A DNA stretch of 64,000 nucleotides, from NCBI GenBank assembly GCA_032207245.1, contig CM063501.1, positions 82,202,965-82,266,964 on the forward strand, read 5' to 3'. The notes under the pieces are model-generated. The model had not been told where the DNA came from, ran no database searches, and saw only the letters and a list, made by a program, of their open reading frames with translations. Position 1 is the first letter of the stretch. Each line of letters opens with the position of its first letter. The position numbers were made by a program, and so were the translations under genes. This document shows positions 24,890 through 37,394 of this stretch, one piece after another. Source of the DNA: Pardosa pseudoannulata. Its lineage: Eukaryota; Arthropoda; Arachnida; Araneae; Lycosidae.

Positions 24890-25750
24890 TCCATTTAGCA
24901 CACTGGCTATTGCATTTGTCTGCCACGCTGGACGACAGGGTATAACATCCTTGAGTTCCTTGTTGCCATGGGTTGAATACAGACTTTTGTCAGGTATGGA
25001 ATCTCATCCAGAAAATATAACAACACAATCCATCATACCAAACATCTGTTTTTGTGTAATAAACGTCTTTTTTCTGATTCGTATTTCGAGACATGGCGAA
25101 AATAGGACCTGCCTTACGGACAATAACAGCAACAAATGAATTGGTCAATGTTGTTAAGTCGCGACAGGCCTTTAGCTTCACAAAGAGGTTTTGTTAGAAC
25201 CCAAGCAAATGCGACGTTTCTGTCTGGAAAATCGACATTAAACTTCAAAGGATTTTCGGTCCGACACGCCTTGAGATGTACGAGATGATTAGAAGGTCGA
25301 CCGTGAAGTGGAAATGACTGACTGTCAGAAGCCAATGAAATAACCAAACGGAGGCTAGCAGAACGGCGAAGAGGGAAGGAAAAGCAATAGGAAAAGGTGA
25401 AAGATGACGTCAGGCCGATCGAGTTTTCGTCAGAAAAAAGATTGAAAGAAGAGAGCTAAGGCAACGAGATGTTACGTTGGTTTTTTGGAGAACCAATCTC
25501 CAGTTTTTTTGACAAGGAGACCAAGTTGTACCCCTGTACAACCGTATATCTGTCGAGCACCTAACTGCAGATTGCTATTTAGGTTCGCCTCGAACTTGAG
25601 ACTTTTGGGTTCATACCAGCTCGTCCAGAGGCCCTGTGATTTCCATTCGAAAGCTTTATTAATAGATTTATATTTTGGCCAAGAATTGAAGTTGTTATTG
25701 CTTTAAACTGTACGTCGTGTCACTACAACTTCGATACCCACAGTCTAACC
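24890..25750. other. Less AT-rich island, unidentified (old LTR or untranslated exon?)
   Basis: The composition shifts sharply towards G and C, with a purine-rich block near 25340-25460 and a TGACGTCAGG near 25405. Open frames on both strands (24951-25139, 25485-25706 and minus-strand frames) are short and overlap each other, and none matches a family. The size and composition suggest a decayed LTR or a promoter/UTR region. I could not find paired TG..CA ends with a target duplication, so neither reading is supported. Confidence 0.3.
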
Positions 25751-25788
25751 GAAGATCCAGTGACTCTAGAATGCCTACGATAGTGGTG

Positions 25789-25940
25789 TATATAATCCTA
25801 CAAAAATGCTGTCTCCTACATTACAGTTGGTCTAATATTTTCTGTATTAGATTCTTCATTTGTGTTTCATCATTAGTTTACCTTTTCAATTCAGTTTGTT
25901 GGCATCGAGAAAAGATGAGTGTGGTGAAATTCTTGTAAGT
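25789..25940 (+). promoter_or_regulatory. Candidate core promoter and short first exon (MSVVKFL...)
   Basis: TATATAA (25789-25795) is followed about 36 bp later by TTACAGTTGG, which resembles an arthropod initiator. Further on, a pyrimidine-rich tract ends in TTTTCAATTCAG (AG at 25893-25894). Next come 20 bp, ATG at 25915 in an AAAGATGA context, the codons MSVVKF(L), and a strong donor, TT/GTAAGT, at 25935. Either a TATA-driven first exon or a 40-bp spliced exon (25895-25934) with a signal-peptide-like start is conceivable. No downstream exon was identified, so this is only a candidate. Confidence 0.2.
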
Positions 25941-27065
25941 AATGGAATGCTGCAAATGGAATAACTATAACCGATAGAAATCTGAACATGATGGTATGAG
26001 GATGTATGGCTGCGAAATGTGTTGACTGATTCGATTGCCGTATAAGTTGAGGATCAGAAATAAAGCACAAAAAAGATTCTACATAGAGCTGAAGGATAAA
26101 AATGAAGTTTTAATAAAATGTTAATAATTCTTTGTTCCCTTAAGCAGTGCAACTAATTTTACGACAGATCTCTGCACATTGCTTTTCGAATGCACAAAAT
26201 TTTGTTTAATAAATGTTTAGAAATCTGGTAAATGTTTAATTACAGATTTATTTTAACATTAATTATAGAATAGTATTCCCTTTAAAAAGATTCAAGGGTA
26301 GTTTTAATTTCATAATCATAATCTTTAAAAAATTCTCTACGCATCACCAGTTATAATCTTATTTAAAACTTAATACCTAATGTGTTCAGACACAGAAAAT
26401 TATTCCATTTAATCATTTCAAAACTATCTGCTTACTGGGCAGAATTTAAAAATTTATTGAGTTAATATTTCCTGAGTAAGGTGGAAAACGCTGCTCCATT
26501 TTTCCTTTTCGTGAGTTTCTGAATTGATCAACCGCAAACTTCTTGCTGTTTTTAATGTATCACCAATTTTCTAAATGCACCTTTTAATATCCCTCTAATG
26601 GAGTAAATAATGATTATTTATTATAAAGTACATCAGTGTTTTTACTTTATTAAGAAAATGCACTCGCTCCTTACCACACGCGATTATAAATATGTGGAAC
26701 ATTAAGGCATAAAGAATTTTATTTAATCAGTCTTTATTTACAGGTATAATTGCTTTAAATTTTTATGGTGCAATTTGATTCTAAGATCTTCTTTGTAGAA
26801 AAAGAAACAGCCATCAATTATTTAATTTTAGAAAGTGGTATATATTGATAAATTTCTAAATGCAGACACTCTTGGTAAAATGGAGTTTATTGAGGAGATA
26901 ATGTGTTATGGACACAAATTACAATTAGAGGCTTGGTTTTCTTTAAGTAGGATTATTAATTACAAAAATAGTTTAAAAACATTTATACATATTTGATCTA
27001 ATTACAGAATATATGCTGATGTAAATTAAGGTATTTACACTGGTATAATTTGTACACATGTACAA
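25941..27065. other. Nothing recognised
   Basis: AT-rich single-copy sequence up to the CA repeat at the gap. No open frame of interest was seen. Confidence 0.4.
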
Positions 27066-27077
27066 ATGCCTGTATGC

Positions 27078-27103
27078 ATACACATACATAAACACACACA
27101 CAC
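27078..27103. repeat. CA-rich microsatellite edge at the assembly gap
   Basis: 'acacatacataaacacacacacac' runs straight into undetermined bases, so a longer (CA)n tract probably caused the break. Confidence 0.8.
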
Positions 27104-27203
27104 NNNNNNNNNNNNNNNNNNNNNNNNNNNNNNNNNNNNNNNNNNNNNNNNNNNNNNNNNNNNNNNNNNNNNNNNNNNNNNNNNNNNNNNNNNNNNNNNN
27201 NNN
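27104..27203. other. Assembly gap of exactly 100 N
   Basis: One hundred undetermined bases. The round number suggests a placeholder of unknown true length. Open frames running through it are meaningless. Confidence 0.99.
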
Positions 27204-27746
27204 ACAAAATATCCAGAGATAATTTTACTTCTATCACCTTCAATTGGAAAATCTAATTTAGAATATTAACATCATATAGATTATTCTTAACTGGAAATGA
27301 AACACTGTTGATATATATTACTCAATAGTTTATTTAGTTTCAAAATACTCAACTTGTCTTCATGGATACACTGAACATATATGAAACCAACCTTTATTTT
27401 TGTTTTAGAAAACATGGTTCAGTTTATAAAAAAGTTTTTACTCTCTTATAATCAATGTTTAGCTTCAATACAAACAACTTTTCTTCTGGATGGTTCAAAA
27501 ATCAACAAACTTTTGCTCAGAATTGATGAGATGACATATTGAATTAAACAATCCTATTTAAATCTTTTATCACTGTATTAATTACTTGAGCAAGTTTCTT
27601 CTTTTTAAGCTATTGTTTTTTTCGGACAGTTGTTGGTACCCCTTTACTCTTTTGCGTATGTAGAATTGGATTTTTAAGTTACATTTCTTTATTCCACGGG
27701 TAAATGTGTTGGTGGCAAGATACTTCCATTGAATACACTACTATTT
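27204..27746. other. Nothing recognised
   Basis: AT-rich sequence between the gap and the first family 1 SINE, without a gene, repeat or RNA. Confidence 0.4.
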
Positions 27747-28105
27747 GGGCCACTGTAGCCCAGTCGGTAAAAGCAACGCTCGCGTAACTGGAGGGTTGTG
27801 TGTTTGAGTGGGCGCGAGCACGTCTGAGATTCGCAGTGTTCTTTAAAGGGGACGTGCATGTAAAATATGTTCGTGTCCCAATGTCCTCCAAGTTCTCAAT
27901 TCATACCTCTGGGAGTTGCAGGCCAATCCTATGCGTCTTCTGCTTGATATTTGCCTCAAAACTATGAGGATCCTCTTGAGCGTACGTAATCCTCTTGAAG
28001 ATCCTCTTGAGCTTTCACCCTTGAGATCCTCGTTATAAAGGAAAGGCTCACCTCTTTGCCTTAATACGGCTCAATCGTGTTAGTTTGAAAACGTGGCATA
28101 AGATC
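27747..28105 (+). mobile_element. tRNA-derived SINE (family 1), copy 1
   Basis: The head is tRNA-like: CACTGTAGCCCAGTCGGTAA (A-box region), then GTGTGTTTGAGTGGG in place of the B box. The body is shared with copies at 30528-30865 and 31438-31785: a 'cagtgttc..taaagg' stretch, 'catgtaaaat', 'gtcctccaagttctcaatt', 'cttctgctt' and 'ccttaatacg..gctcaatcgtg'. An internal 'gatcctcttgag' stretch is locally repeated. A minus-strand open frame across the head is incidental. Confidence 0.82.
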
Positions 28106-29781
28106 AAGGTCAAGGTAATTGGGTTTAACAGAGTACCTAGCGAAGTGAAAGGTCTTCGTTTTAACCTCCGAACGTAAGCAGATCAAAACGTAAATTTAGG
28201 CCTCTACGCAAAAAAGTGGCATAAGACAACAACAGCATTATTGTTTTATACCCTGTTTAGTTGGATTTTGTGAAGTTGGGGAGTTTCATTCACACCCATG
28301 CAGACATATACAAACATGAATACATATATAATCTGTGTATATCGCAATATATAAAAGAATTTTCTTTAAGTAGTGTATCCTATGCTATGTCCTGGGAAAA
28401 ACTAATAAAATTACTAAAGAGCAATTGCATAACACAGCACATGCAAAGCTATCATCCAGCTCTGTTGATGAAATGTTGTAACTCAAGTAAAAGCGACAAA
28501 AGGTGTGCAAATGAGAGATGACTTGCCAATGATAATTTGTTATTATTGCGTTATATTTGTATTGTTTTCTCAGTTTTAAATTCTGAATGAAAGTATTACT
28601 AAATTATATTATTTATCCAAGCCTGGTGTCATGGAGTAAGGGAAGGTTGCGTCCAAGAACAGCTGAAAATGGTGCATACCACCTCTGACTACGATCATTC
28701 CTTTTTTTATATATATTTCGATATTCGCGATCTCCTGATTATTGAGCAGATTGAACACTCCTGAGATCTCATTTTCTTACTCGGGGGGGATAGTAAAACC
28801 CACCCTCTCCAGCGAAGATCTGAGTAAGATAGAACGATTAAAACACTTGTTCATTTGTAAGCCACTGAGAGCTGCAGAGACGTTTACTGATCTATTTCAC
28901 TGTTACATATATGTAAATACACGTATAACAAAAAATTTAAAATTACTTCTCACGATATGATTTTTAGTAGCTGATCTTTAGTCATTTCGTATCAGAATGT
29001 CAACCGTAACGCATACATAAAAGTATTAACCTAATAATCAGATGGTTTATTTTATACTTTACTAATACTGATCTGAAAAATAATTTAGTATATAAAATAG
29101 CACTTAAATATTTCTGTCAGTTCTCTGTTAAATTTATGCAACTACTTATAAAGATTTACAAATACTTTTGGGTTTCAATATAAATTTTCCATTCCGGTAG
29201 TTATATTATAATTGAAAGCAACTCTTTTTGGAAACTCAATTCCCATGATTGTGAACGAACGCATTTAACGATGAATAACAACCATTTAAATTTTGCTGAC
29301 AAATTATTCACTGTAATATTTTACCGGGGGTTAAAGATAAATTGTTATGGTAAAGAAATGCGCAATCTTACTGTCTCCTTGTCAGGCAGATATTCGGGAG
29401 AAAAGCCTCAATTGACGTTTGTTAAAAGTAAACAATGTCACGCGGGGAGACATGAAAAGGTATTTAAAACTCGACTCAAATGAAAAGATATATTTAAGAC
29501 ATTAGTAACTTAAAACGTGTCACAGAGAGCCATAGCTCAAAATTAAAGCTATTCAAAATTGTTTACGCAAATTGAAATTTCAACTTAATACTTATGGTTT
29601 AAGAGACATTTTGAAAAATATGTACCTGGAAAAAAGAGCAAGATTTAAATAATTTAACGCTGATGGCGTTTTCAGTTTTAGGTGAACTTTTTTTTTTCAG
29701 CTGAAATATCTAAAACGTCAAGTAATTGAACCCATAATATCCTAATTATTTTCGTGACATACTATACAACCCAATATCTGG
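28106..29781. other. Nothing recognised (86-codon frame noted)
   Basis: An 86-codon plus-strand frame (28261-28521) and a 70-codon frame (29271-29483) have fairly balanced composition but no family, splice or repeat support. The rest is AT-rich single-copy DNA. Confidence 0.35.
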
Positions 29782-30103
29782 TTAACACATTGTTGACTGG
29801 TCACGAGTTAACTCGTGTTTTTATGGCCGAACTTTGCTGACCGGCCACGAGTAAACTCGTGATGCTTTTTTTTCGTGTCGCTGTTTTCTCTGTTGGCGAC
29901 CATACAGCGCAATTGTTGGTCAGTATAACACAAGCTGTGTCTCTTGATTATAAGACCCGCCAAATCTTTTGTTGTAAAAAATATTTAATAATTAAAAAAA
30001 ATTAAAAAAAACTTTGACAGAACTTAATGAAGAATCTTTTAATGAATTATACGCGGATGCTTTATCTGATTGTCATTTACTTCCACATCGAATTACGAAA
30101 TAA
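29782..30103 (+). mobile_element. Left end of a piggyBac-type element with possible transposase start remnant (family G)
   Basis: TTAA at 29782-29785 is followed by 16 bp (CACATTGTTGACTGGT) and then by a perfect 16-nt palindrome, CACGAGTTAACTCGTG (29802-29817). A second palindrome, CACGAGTAAACTCGTG, lies at 29846-29861 after GACCGGC. Downstream, 30011-30103 reads TLTELNEESFNELYADALSD and nine more residues to a stop. Such an acidic stretch suits the disordered N terminus of piggyBac transposases, though there is no start codon. No right end was found, so the element is truncated. Its first 12 bp after TTAA match family F. Confidence 0.65.
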
Positions 30104-30527
30104 TAGCCGTTGATATGAGATAAATTTTCAGTAAGATTATCAGTTAATGCGTTAAGAAGCCAAACATTATTTGTTTACCCAAATGTACAAAGTAAGAGAG
30201 ATGCATCATGCTTTTTATAATCAATTTATAATATCAGATGAAGAATAAATAGAAATAATCAGTTGAAGAATATGGAAAACATGAAGAGCACTTTAAGAGG
30301 TTAATGAAATAATAAACTGATAAATCATACTTTTGTGTTTTTTAAAATTATGAATTTTGTAAAGAGTACGGAGTTTAGCCTTTTATTTCACATTTATCTA
30401 AATAAGCATTATACATTTTAAATATTATGCAAACCTTAAAGTTGCATGTGTACAAGTACTAATAAATAGTTTTATATGTTATTTAAAGATGGCAAAGCTA
30501 TCCCATTTAATCATCAGATTGAAAAGA
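30104..30527. other. Nothing recognised
   Basis: AT-rich sequence, possibly the decayed interior of the preceding element. No transposase catalytic region is readable. Confidence 0.35.
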
Positions 30528-30865
30528 ATCTGTAGCTCAGTCGACAAATGCAACGATATCGTAACTTAGAGGTTGCTGGTTCCCGAGCAGGCCTAAAATC
30601 CGCCGTGTTCGTTAAAGGTGGCTGGAGCATGTAAAATAGGCTCGTGGTCACAATATCCTCCAAGTTCTCAGTTAATACCTCCGGGGGGTGGCATGTTAAG
30701 TCTATGGGTCTTCTGCTCGGTCCCTGCTTCAAAATTACGAGGACCTATTTGAGTGAAGTCATTCTTTCCCCTTAATGGTGCTCATTAAAAAGAAGGGCTC
30801 AACCCCTGGCCTTAATACGAGAGCCTGCAGGCTCAATCGTGCTTGCAAGTGGCATAGGAAAAATA
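30528..30865 (+). mobile_element. tRNA-derived SINE (family 1), copy 2
   Basis: The head is CTGTAGCTCAGTCGACAAATG (A-box region) with GGTTGCTGGTTCCCGAGC further on (B-box region, mutated). The body is shared with the other copies: 'ccgccgtgttcg', 'gcatgtaaaat', 'cctccaagttctcag', 'gtcttctgctcggtccctgcttc', 'ccttaatacg' and 'ggctcaatcgtgct'. A minus-strand frame of 72 codons over it is incidental. Confidence 0.88.
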
Positions 30866-30984
30866 ACAGATTAAAAAGAATAAACTTAGTGTATTACTTT
30901 AAATTTGACTGACAGTGAAATGTTAGTTTGAAGAACGTTTGTCTTGTTTTAATTATATTAGGCAAACTGGAGCATCTTCTACTC

Positions 30985-31050
30985 TTAATCACCTGACATA
31001 CATTGACGTCTGGGAGACGTCAGTCATTTCATATGCCAATGCAGACTTTG
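30985..31050 (+). mobile_element. Candidate piggyBac-type end (family I)
   Basis: TTAA at 30985-30988 is followed by 16 bp (TCACCTGACATACATT), then GACGTCTGGGAGACGTC (31005-31021), an inverted repeat with perfect 7-bp arms around GGG. A weaker second motif, GACGTCCGAGAAGTC, follows near 31050. The geometry is the same as in the other TTAA families, but the sequence is unrelated to them. The opposite end and coding remnants were not found. Confidence 0.5.
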
Positions 31051-31437
31051 ACGTCCGAGAAGTCACGAAGTATCTCCGATGAACATGTAACATATTAAAT
31101 CATTCAGTTATTTTTTAACTCTTTCTTCCGTTTATTTGTGTTTTGATTAGAATGGTCAAGATGCCATGTGTCCTTAAAAAGTAATATATGAAGCGAAACA
31201 ACTTAGATGTATAAAAGAATTCATTAACTTAATCTATTCGAAAATGCTTTGAAATGTTTCATACCATTTTGAAATACTAATTTATTTTTTACTATTCCTT
31301 GATTGTCGCCTATTAACATCATATATGAACATTATTAAATATTATATAGTAATGGAAAATAACAAAATAAAATGTTCTCTTTTATCAACATGCACAAAAC
31401 TTTTCAAATAATCCAAGCTTTGTTTTCTAACGCAGCA
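31051..31437. other. Nothing recognised
   Basis: AT-rich sequence between the candidate family I end and the third SINE. Confidence 0.4.
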
Positions 31438-31785
31438 GGCGATGCCGGCATAATCCTAACGCCTTATCAAGGCTGGGAACCTGTTACTCATTTAGGACAA
31501 CCCGGGGGAGTACTAGTAGCTTAAGGTATGCTACGGATGCGAGTAACATTACCCCCTCTGGGTCCTCTAATCTAGAAGCAAGGACCAAGCAAAAAACCCC
31601 CAGGCTTGGCCTGCCACACCCAGAGGCATCGTTTGAAAACTTAGAGGACATTGTGACTACGAACATTTTACGTGCCCCAGTTATTTTTATCGAACACGGC
31701 GGATCTTAGGCCGGCTCCAGCCATGAGCCCATAACATTTCAGTTACTATATCGCTGCCTTTGCCGACTGAGCTACCGTGGCTCCA
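31438..31785 (-). mobile_element. tRNA-derived SINE (family 1), copy 3
   Basis: On the minus strand it starts GGAGCCACGGTAGCTCAGTC (A-box region), the best preserved head of the three copies. It continues through 'agatccgccgtgttcg', 'cacgtaaaatg', 'gtcctctaagtttt' and 'gcttggtccttgcttctag' to a tail with 'gataaggcgttaggattatgcc'. The tail differs from copies 1 and 2, so either the 3' end is variable or this is a subfamily. The open frame at 31484-31666 is incidental. Confidence 0.85.
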
Positions 31786-32261
31786 ACTAATCCAAACTGA
31801 ATAGTATTTTTCAGGCACATCACATTCTGGTTTGTTTGGACTGCCAAAAGTTAAAATAAACTCACAAGGAATTGAGTTTTGATTACTACTAGTGATATTT
31901 AAATTCTATGTTTAGGGCAGAGAAATATCTGGGTTAAAATATTAGTCTATCCTTTCCTATCAATGATTATAATTATTTAGCCATTTAACTTGCAACGGAA
32001 ACTTATGTAATTTGCTTCCCAGTTCCACCATTTTTCAATTAAGAGCTTAGTAAGTGGTTGCATTTAGAAAATAAAAAGCCTAGTTTGCATTATAAAAACA
32101 GTTTTTAGTTGCATTGAAACATTTATGAGAAGAAATCGTTCAAAGTATTGTATTCTAAATGAGTAAGCGTATGTATTCAAAGAGCCTCAATTTAAGTAAG
32201 ATGAATTTAATGAAGGCGTATATACGCGATTGAAAGTAAAATAATTCATGTCGCAAAGTGT
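31786..32261. other. Nothing recognised
   Basis: AT-rich single-copy sequence. Confidence 0.4.
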
Positions 32262-32965
32262 AAGTATACACCCATGGTAGGTAAAGTATCAGTCTTTAAC
32301 ACTTTGAGAGAGGTGTCGGTTCATAGCTTATTACATTGCACTTTTTTGGATGACGACAGTCACTGGCTATTGGCAGTGAATTTTCTAATCTAAAGTCATC
32401 TGCCAGTTTCCACAGGCAGAGGCTGCCTGAATGGAATTTTCATTGTTAGTTCCCAGGTACTGATGTCGAGCTGTGTTAAGAACTGTAGATTTTTGTGGCA
32501 TAAAAATATTTAAAATTTTTCTTTTCATATCCTTTAGATCTACATTAGATATTTGCAAATGTCTTGGTAGTACGCTGCAGAAATATATCGATAAAGGTAG
32601 AGAGGATAAAGGAATAAGAGAAAATTATTTAAAAATGTATGTCATTAAGACGTTGACAGGACCGTCTGTCCATAGTTAATTACAATGAATTTTTGGGATG
32701 AAGCCAGTCACTGGGTGATGCCAGTTGATTTTCTAAAGTCATCTGCCAGTTTCCACAGGCAGAGGCTGCCTGAATGGAATTTTCGTTGTTAGTTCCCAGG
32801 GAATGATGTCGAGCTCTGTTAAGTACTATAGTTTTTTGTGGCATATCCACTTGATCTAGATGGGAGATTGGTAAATATCATAGTAGTACGTTGCATACAT
32901 ATAACGATAAATGTAAAGAGGATGAAGGAATGTAAGAAAATTATTTTAAAGTATGCCATTAAGTC
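32262..32965. repeat. Two-unit tandem duplication of about 342 bp
   Basis: 'tgccagtttccacaggcagaggctgcctgaatgg' in near-identical form starts at 32401 and 32743. It is followed in both by 'tgatgtcgagct.tgttaag' and 'ttttttgtggcat' variants. A third partial start ('ccattaagtctgttagaccgt') lies near 32955. The inverted element CAGGCAGAGGCTGCCTG inside each unit can form a short hairpin. Confidence 0.85.
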
Positions 32966-35900
32966 TGTTAGACCGTACAGCGGTAGATTAATGATAAATT
33001 GTTTCTCTGGTGTATTTTACACTGTTTTCTAGGCATACTTTATGAAGTCTATTCTGTTTTATATGCAGTAAGATAAAGATTAAAGGAAAAAAACAAAAGG
33101 GGTTTATGTGAAGAATTTTTTGTAAGATATATGCATGGCTAAAACTCAGAAAAGAATAGTTTAAAGTTTTAATTATCTGGGAATATGACAAATGAACGTT
33201 AAATAATTAAAGTCATTATAATCGTCGTTCCATTTTATTTATAGAAGATCTATGTTTATTTAAATCTGCATAGCTGTGTGCATTTTTATCCATAAATATG
33301 TTAAAAAAAATCCAAAATATTTTAAAACCTTCAATAGTTAGGATTCTATAAATTGTCACCAAAAAATTTCCCATAAAATCCCTTCGAAATATTATGTAAA
33401 TCAGTATATTTCGTTTTACAGAACCTATTCTGGAATTTATTAAAAACTTTATTATTCATACGCATACTTGACTATAATGTACTGTAATAGAAAATAATGA
33501 ACTATTGCATTATCTAAGCTGACCACTTTTGCCAGCAGCTATACCTAATTACAGAGCTATCGAGAAATTTTCCTCCACAGTCTAACCGAAAACACATTCA
33601 GAAAATGTCTTGCTGCATAAAAAGCTCGTTTATATCACGAAATGCTAATTGCACGGCTCTGTTTGCACAAGCAGTCGGAGGATATCGCATATTCTCCTGC
33701 TTTGGCTATTTATCATCCCTTTGCGTGTAAATTCTGCTAAGATCCTTTAGATTTATTTTTTCTTTTTGGGGATTGAATGTTGTAAGTGATCATTACCTCT
33801 CAAATGTAGCTAATGTTTGAATGATTCATGAGGACCTTTTAACTAAGAAGTGCTAGTTGAGTGTTTCGGCATAAATAAAATGTTTAGTCAAAGTACAGAT
33901 TATTAGAGTGAATTGCATAGGTACAAAGTCAATTACTTTCATATTTGGTGAATAAGTTCAAACTATACAGCATTTGTTTTCAGAAATTTCATCCAAATCT
34001 TGTATAAAATATTGTAATATGTGGAACGAAACATGAAATAAATATTCATGGAAAGTGCTTCAGCCTATTTGCATAAAAATGAAATTGTATGAGTACCGAA
34101 ATTTGCAAACCTTATTGCATATCTTAAGTCGTAATTTTGTTTCGTGAAAACTGTGTTGTTTTTGGTGGCATTAGGAAAATTGTCAACTGTTTTAATGCTT
34201 TGAATCCTCAAACTTAATAGCATATATATTTAAGGCTTTTTTGTTGTAGACACATTAGAATTTTCGGATCTAAGATAAGAACCATTGACCAAAAACTATT
34301 ATAAACTTACAATTGTGAAATTTAAAAATAGAAATCAAATAAATGATTAAATAAATCAGTTTTTAGAAATTGTACTCAACAAAAAGACACCCTAAATAGG
34401 GGCAAAGAGCCCATTAAATAGGGAAACAACTCATTCATGAAAAGGCTCTGCCTCAAAGGTTTTATTAAAAATTCTTCCCATAACTTATATATTTTCAAGA
34501 CAATATCTATTATATGTTTTCAGAACTTATATACTTATATATTTTTAGAAATCATAGAGCGGTTAAAAATTACCAGTGTTCATATTTCAAAAGTCATCAA
34601 GAACTTGAGAAAAAATAAGCATAAAAGTTTCATCAAAAGCAAACCAGTAGTTGTGATTACATACTTGAGTTATCATTTATGAAAGATTACCCTTTAATAT
34701 CACTGTCACTTTTAGCCCCCCCCTCTCCATCCAGAAAAAAAATCTCAAAGAATTCATTCTAAATTTATAAATAAATGATTACTTTAAATACAACGTAACT
34801 TTGCTCAAACCGTTCACTACCTAGTTTCTTGTACTATTGTACATAGAGCTTATACTAAAATATCAGATCGTTATACTTAAACTTCATTACCTTATACACT
34901 TTAATTTCTTTACCAATTCAATATCTTAAAAAAACTGCCATAAAACAAAAATTTCATGATTAGTTTAATGTAATTTTATCGATGCCAGGTTCTTATAAAA
35001 GAGATTAAACACTTTCACGGTCAAGGTAGAAGTTTTAAAAATCCTGAAAATAAACAATGAAGTTGGAACGTGCATAATTCCATAAGAAAATACAGTGGTA
35101 CTGGTTACTGGTTTTCTTATTCTAGTATAGCTATTGAAGTGTTACCTGAATGTTAAAGGTAAAACAAGGAAAATGTTAGCTTACTACTTCTGTAATTCGT
35201 ATTGAGAAATTAAAAAAAAAATATTGTTTTGTGAAATCACTATTTATTCGACATAGTTACATTATTTATTGAACATTACTATTTTCATATCTCCCCTCAA
35301 TACACCACACACTATTGATTTCATGTGTATTGTCAGACGTACAGACACAAATTTGTTGAAATAACCAAGTACACATTTTACATAGTGTTTGAATCAAGCT
35401 GATACATTTTTCTTGCAGTTACTATTAAAAGTATTTGCTTTATACGACATGTCGAATCTTTAATAAATTATTGCTTGTTAAAGTGCATCATACTAGTATT
35501 TTTTAAAGAATAACAACATATTTATAAGTGAAATTACATATAAAAGATTGTCCGAAAGCATTTTCTAACAATACAATTAAGACCTACAGTGTTATCTCGT
35601 TACAATCTATATATACTATGTATATATGTTTGTATTGACATACGTCTTAAGAATTAGTTCAACAAATTTTAAGCTCTAAGGCTAAAAACTTCCCTTTTAA
35701 GTAAATATTTAACTTGTTACAATTGCTTTAACAGTTTTACAAAATACAGTTAAATTTATATTACAGAAATAACATTCGATCAGTTTATTTTTTTCCACAA
35801 CCAAACGTTTTAAACCTGTTAAAATAATTTTGGCTTCGACAAAACTTAAGTTTGGGATTAAATCAAAATTAATTATTACTGATTTAGAACACAAAGGAAG

Positions 35901-37290
35901 ATAGTTTTAAAACTAATTGTTAAAGTTAAGTTGTCATTGCGGTCTTACTTGCCACTTAATCGATCTCTTCTGCTCCATGTATAGGAAGTTGGTAATCTGT
36001 TACCTGAAACTTTTCCAACTCTTCTCTAGATAAACATCAAAAATAAGGTACCTTCAAACTGTTTTATTATTTAAGAGATAGGTCTTCTTTGGGGAAACAA
36101 GTATAAATAAGTGAATGATGGAAATGAAACCAATACTTAACTATTAACGAAATTAAGATTAAATGCACAGCGGGCAGATAAGAAACATTGAAACAAATAG
36201 TTGTTTCCGTAGTTAAACAAGAAAATATCTAAGTTATTATAAATCTGTTTATACGAAATAAAACAAACTTAATTATAGCCTTTTTAAATATTCTTAACAA
36301 ATTAATAGTATGGTCAAAATGTGTGTAAAACCGTTTATATACAGGGTTCAACTTCAGAAATCCAAGCACTTGCAACTTGGTATTCACAAGAATATGAACG
36401 ATATAATAGAGATTAGAAAAAAAATTTTCAATTTTACAACTCCTCTTCAACCTCCACTCAAAATACAGAATCAAAATTAAATTAATTTTACAATTTACAC
36501 TAAATCACAAATTTGTGATGAAAATCACACTCAGTTTATTTAATTTGTGATTAAGTGAATGTTTCAGTCTATTTAGTATGCATGTTATGTGTTTCCTTTG
36601 TGTTTTCTTTGTTAATTCAATTAGATTTTAAATATTCAATTTTTGTAAAATTTTTCCTCAAAATGTTGTTTTTGTTTATGTATCAATTTGCAAGCACGCT
36701 AATTTCGCCAAATGTGGTTGAAGCACCAACAAGATCCATGATTAGAAACAGGAGAGTGGGCTAAGAAGAGGAGTTGAAAAACATACAACATGTACATATA
36801 CTCTACTCATTTACTGTTTATATTTTAGTGTTAGATCCAAGTTATTAGTCTTTATATTTTATTTACTGACATTACTTTATTTTGCTGTTTTAACTAGGTC
36901 TTTGTACTTTTTAAGTTTTAACCTTTGGTTTGGCACAATATATGTCAAGAGAACTCAGTCATAAATCTTTATAAAACCAACCAGGTTAGTAGATACTTAA
37001 GTATTAATAAATTATTAAAACTGCAGTTAATTTATGCTTGCCACTAAAGTATATAATCATATATATGCATATATATTCTCCTTGAATGTATACATATATG
37101 TCAATGGATTTTAAAATAAATGAATAGATATAGTTTAAAGTAGAAATGTCAACAACAGATGTCCTAACGTCAAAAAAATTCTATACAATTTGTCTCGTAA
37201 TTTTCTTCACAACAATTTGTCTAAGATACTTCCTGTTGAAAATAGTTTCAAACAAAGTAAGCATTCATTGTATGGTATTTTTAAACTTTC
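32966..37290. other. Nothing recognised apart from one short palindrome
   Basis: A long AT-rich single-copy stretch. Open frames at 34437-34682 (+, 81 codons), 36229-36474 (-, 81) and 36555-36764 (+, 69, hydrophobic first half) have no recognised family. A perfect 16-nt palindrome, ATCACAAATTTGTGAT (36504-36519), is present, but no TTAA lies 16 bp away. A 13-bp inverted repeat, 'aactcctcttc' with its complement, brackets 36435-36780. Confidence 0.4.
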
Positions 37291-37394
37291 TTATAGCCCG
37301 TCATATGATGAGGTTAGTAAAATTTTTAATTTTCCACAATTATAAAGTAACACAATTATAAATTTTTTTTGTTACATATTCCCGATACTATTAA

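Noticed and set aside
24890..25750. Complete LTR at the GC-richer island
   Set aside because: I could not find TG..CA ends with a matching target duplication. It is left as an unidentified island.
26998..27269. Open frames on both strands spanning the gap
   Set aside because: They run through 100 undetermined bases and a CA repeat.
29271..29483. 70-codon plus-strand frame with basic C terminus as a small gene
   Set aside because: No start context, splice signals, family or repeated copy. Length is within chance for this AT-rich DNA once all frames are considered.
36504..36519. Perfect 16-nt palindrome ATCACAAATTTGTGAT as another TTAA-type end
   Set aside because: The nearest upstream TTAA is 18 bp away, not 16, and there is no matching opposite end or second motif.
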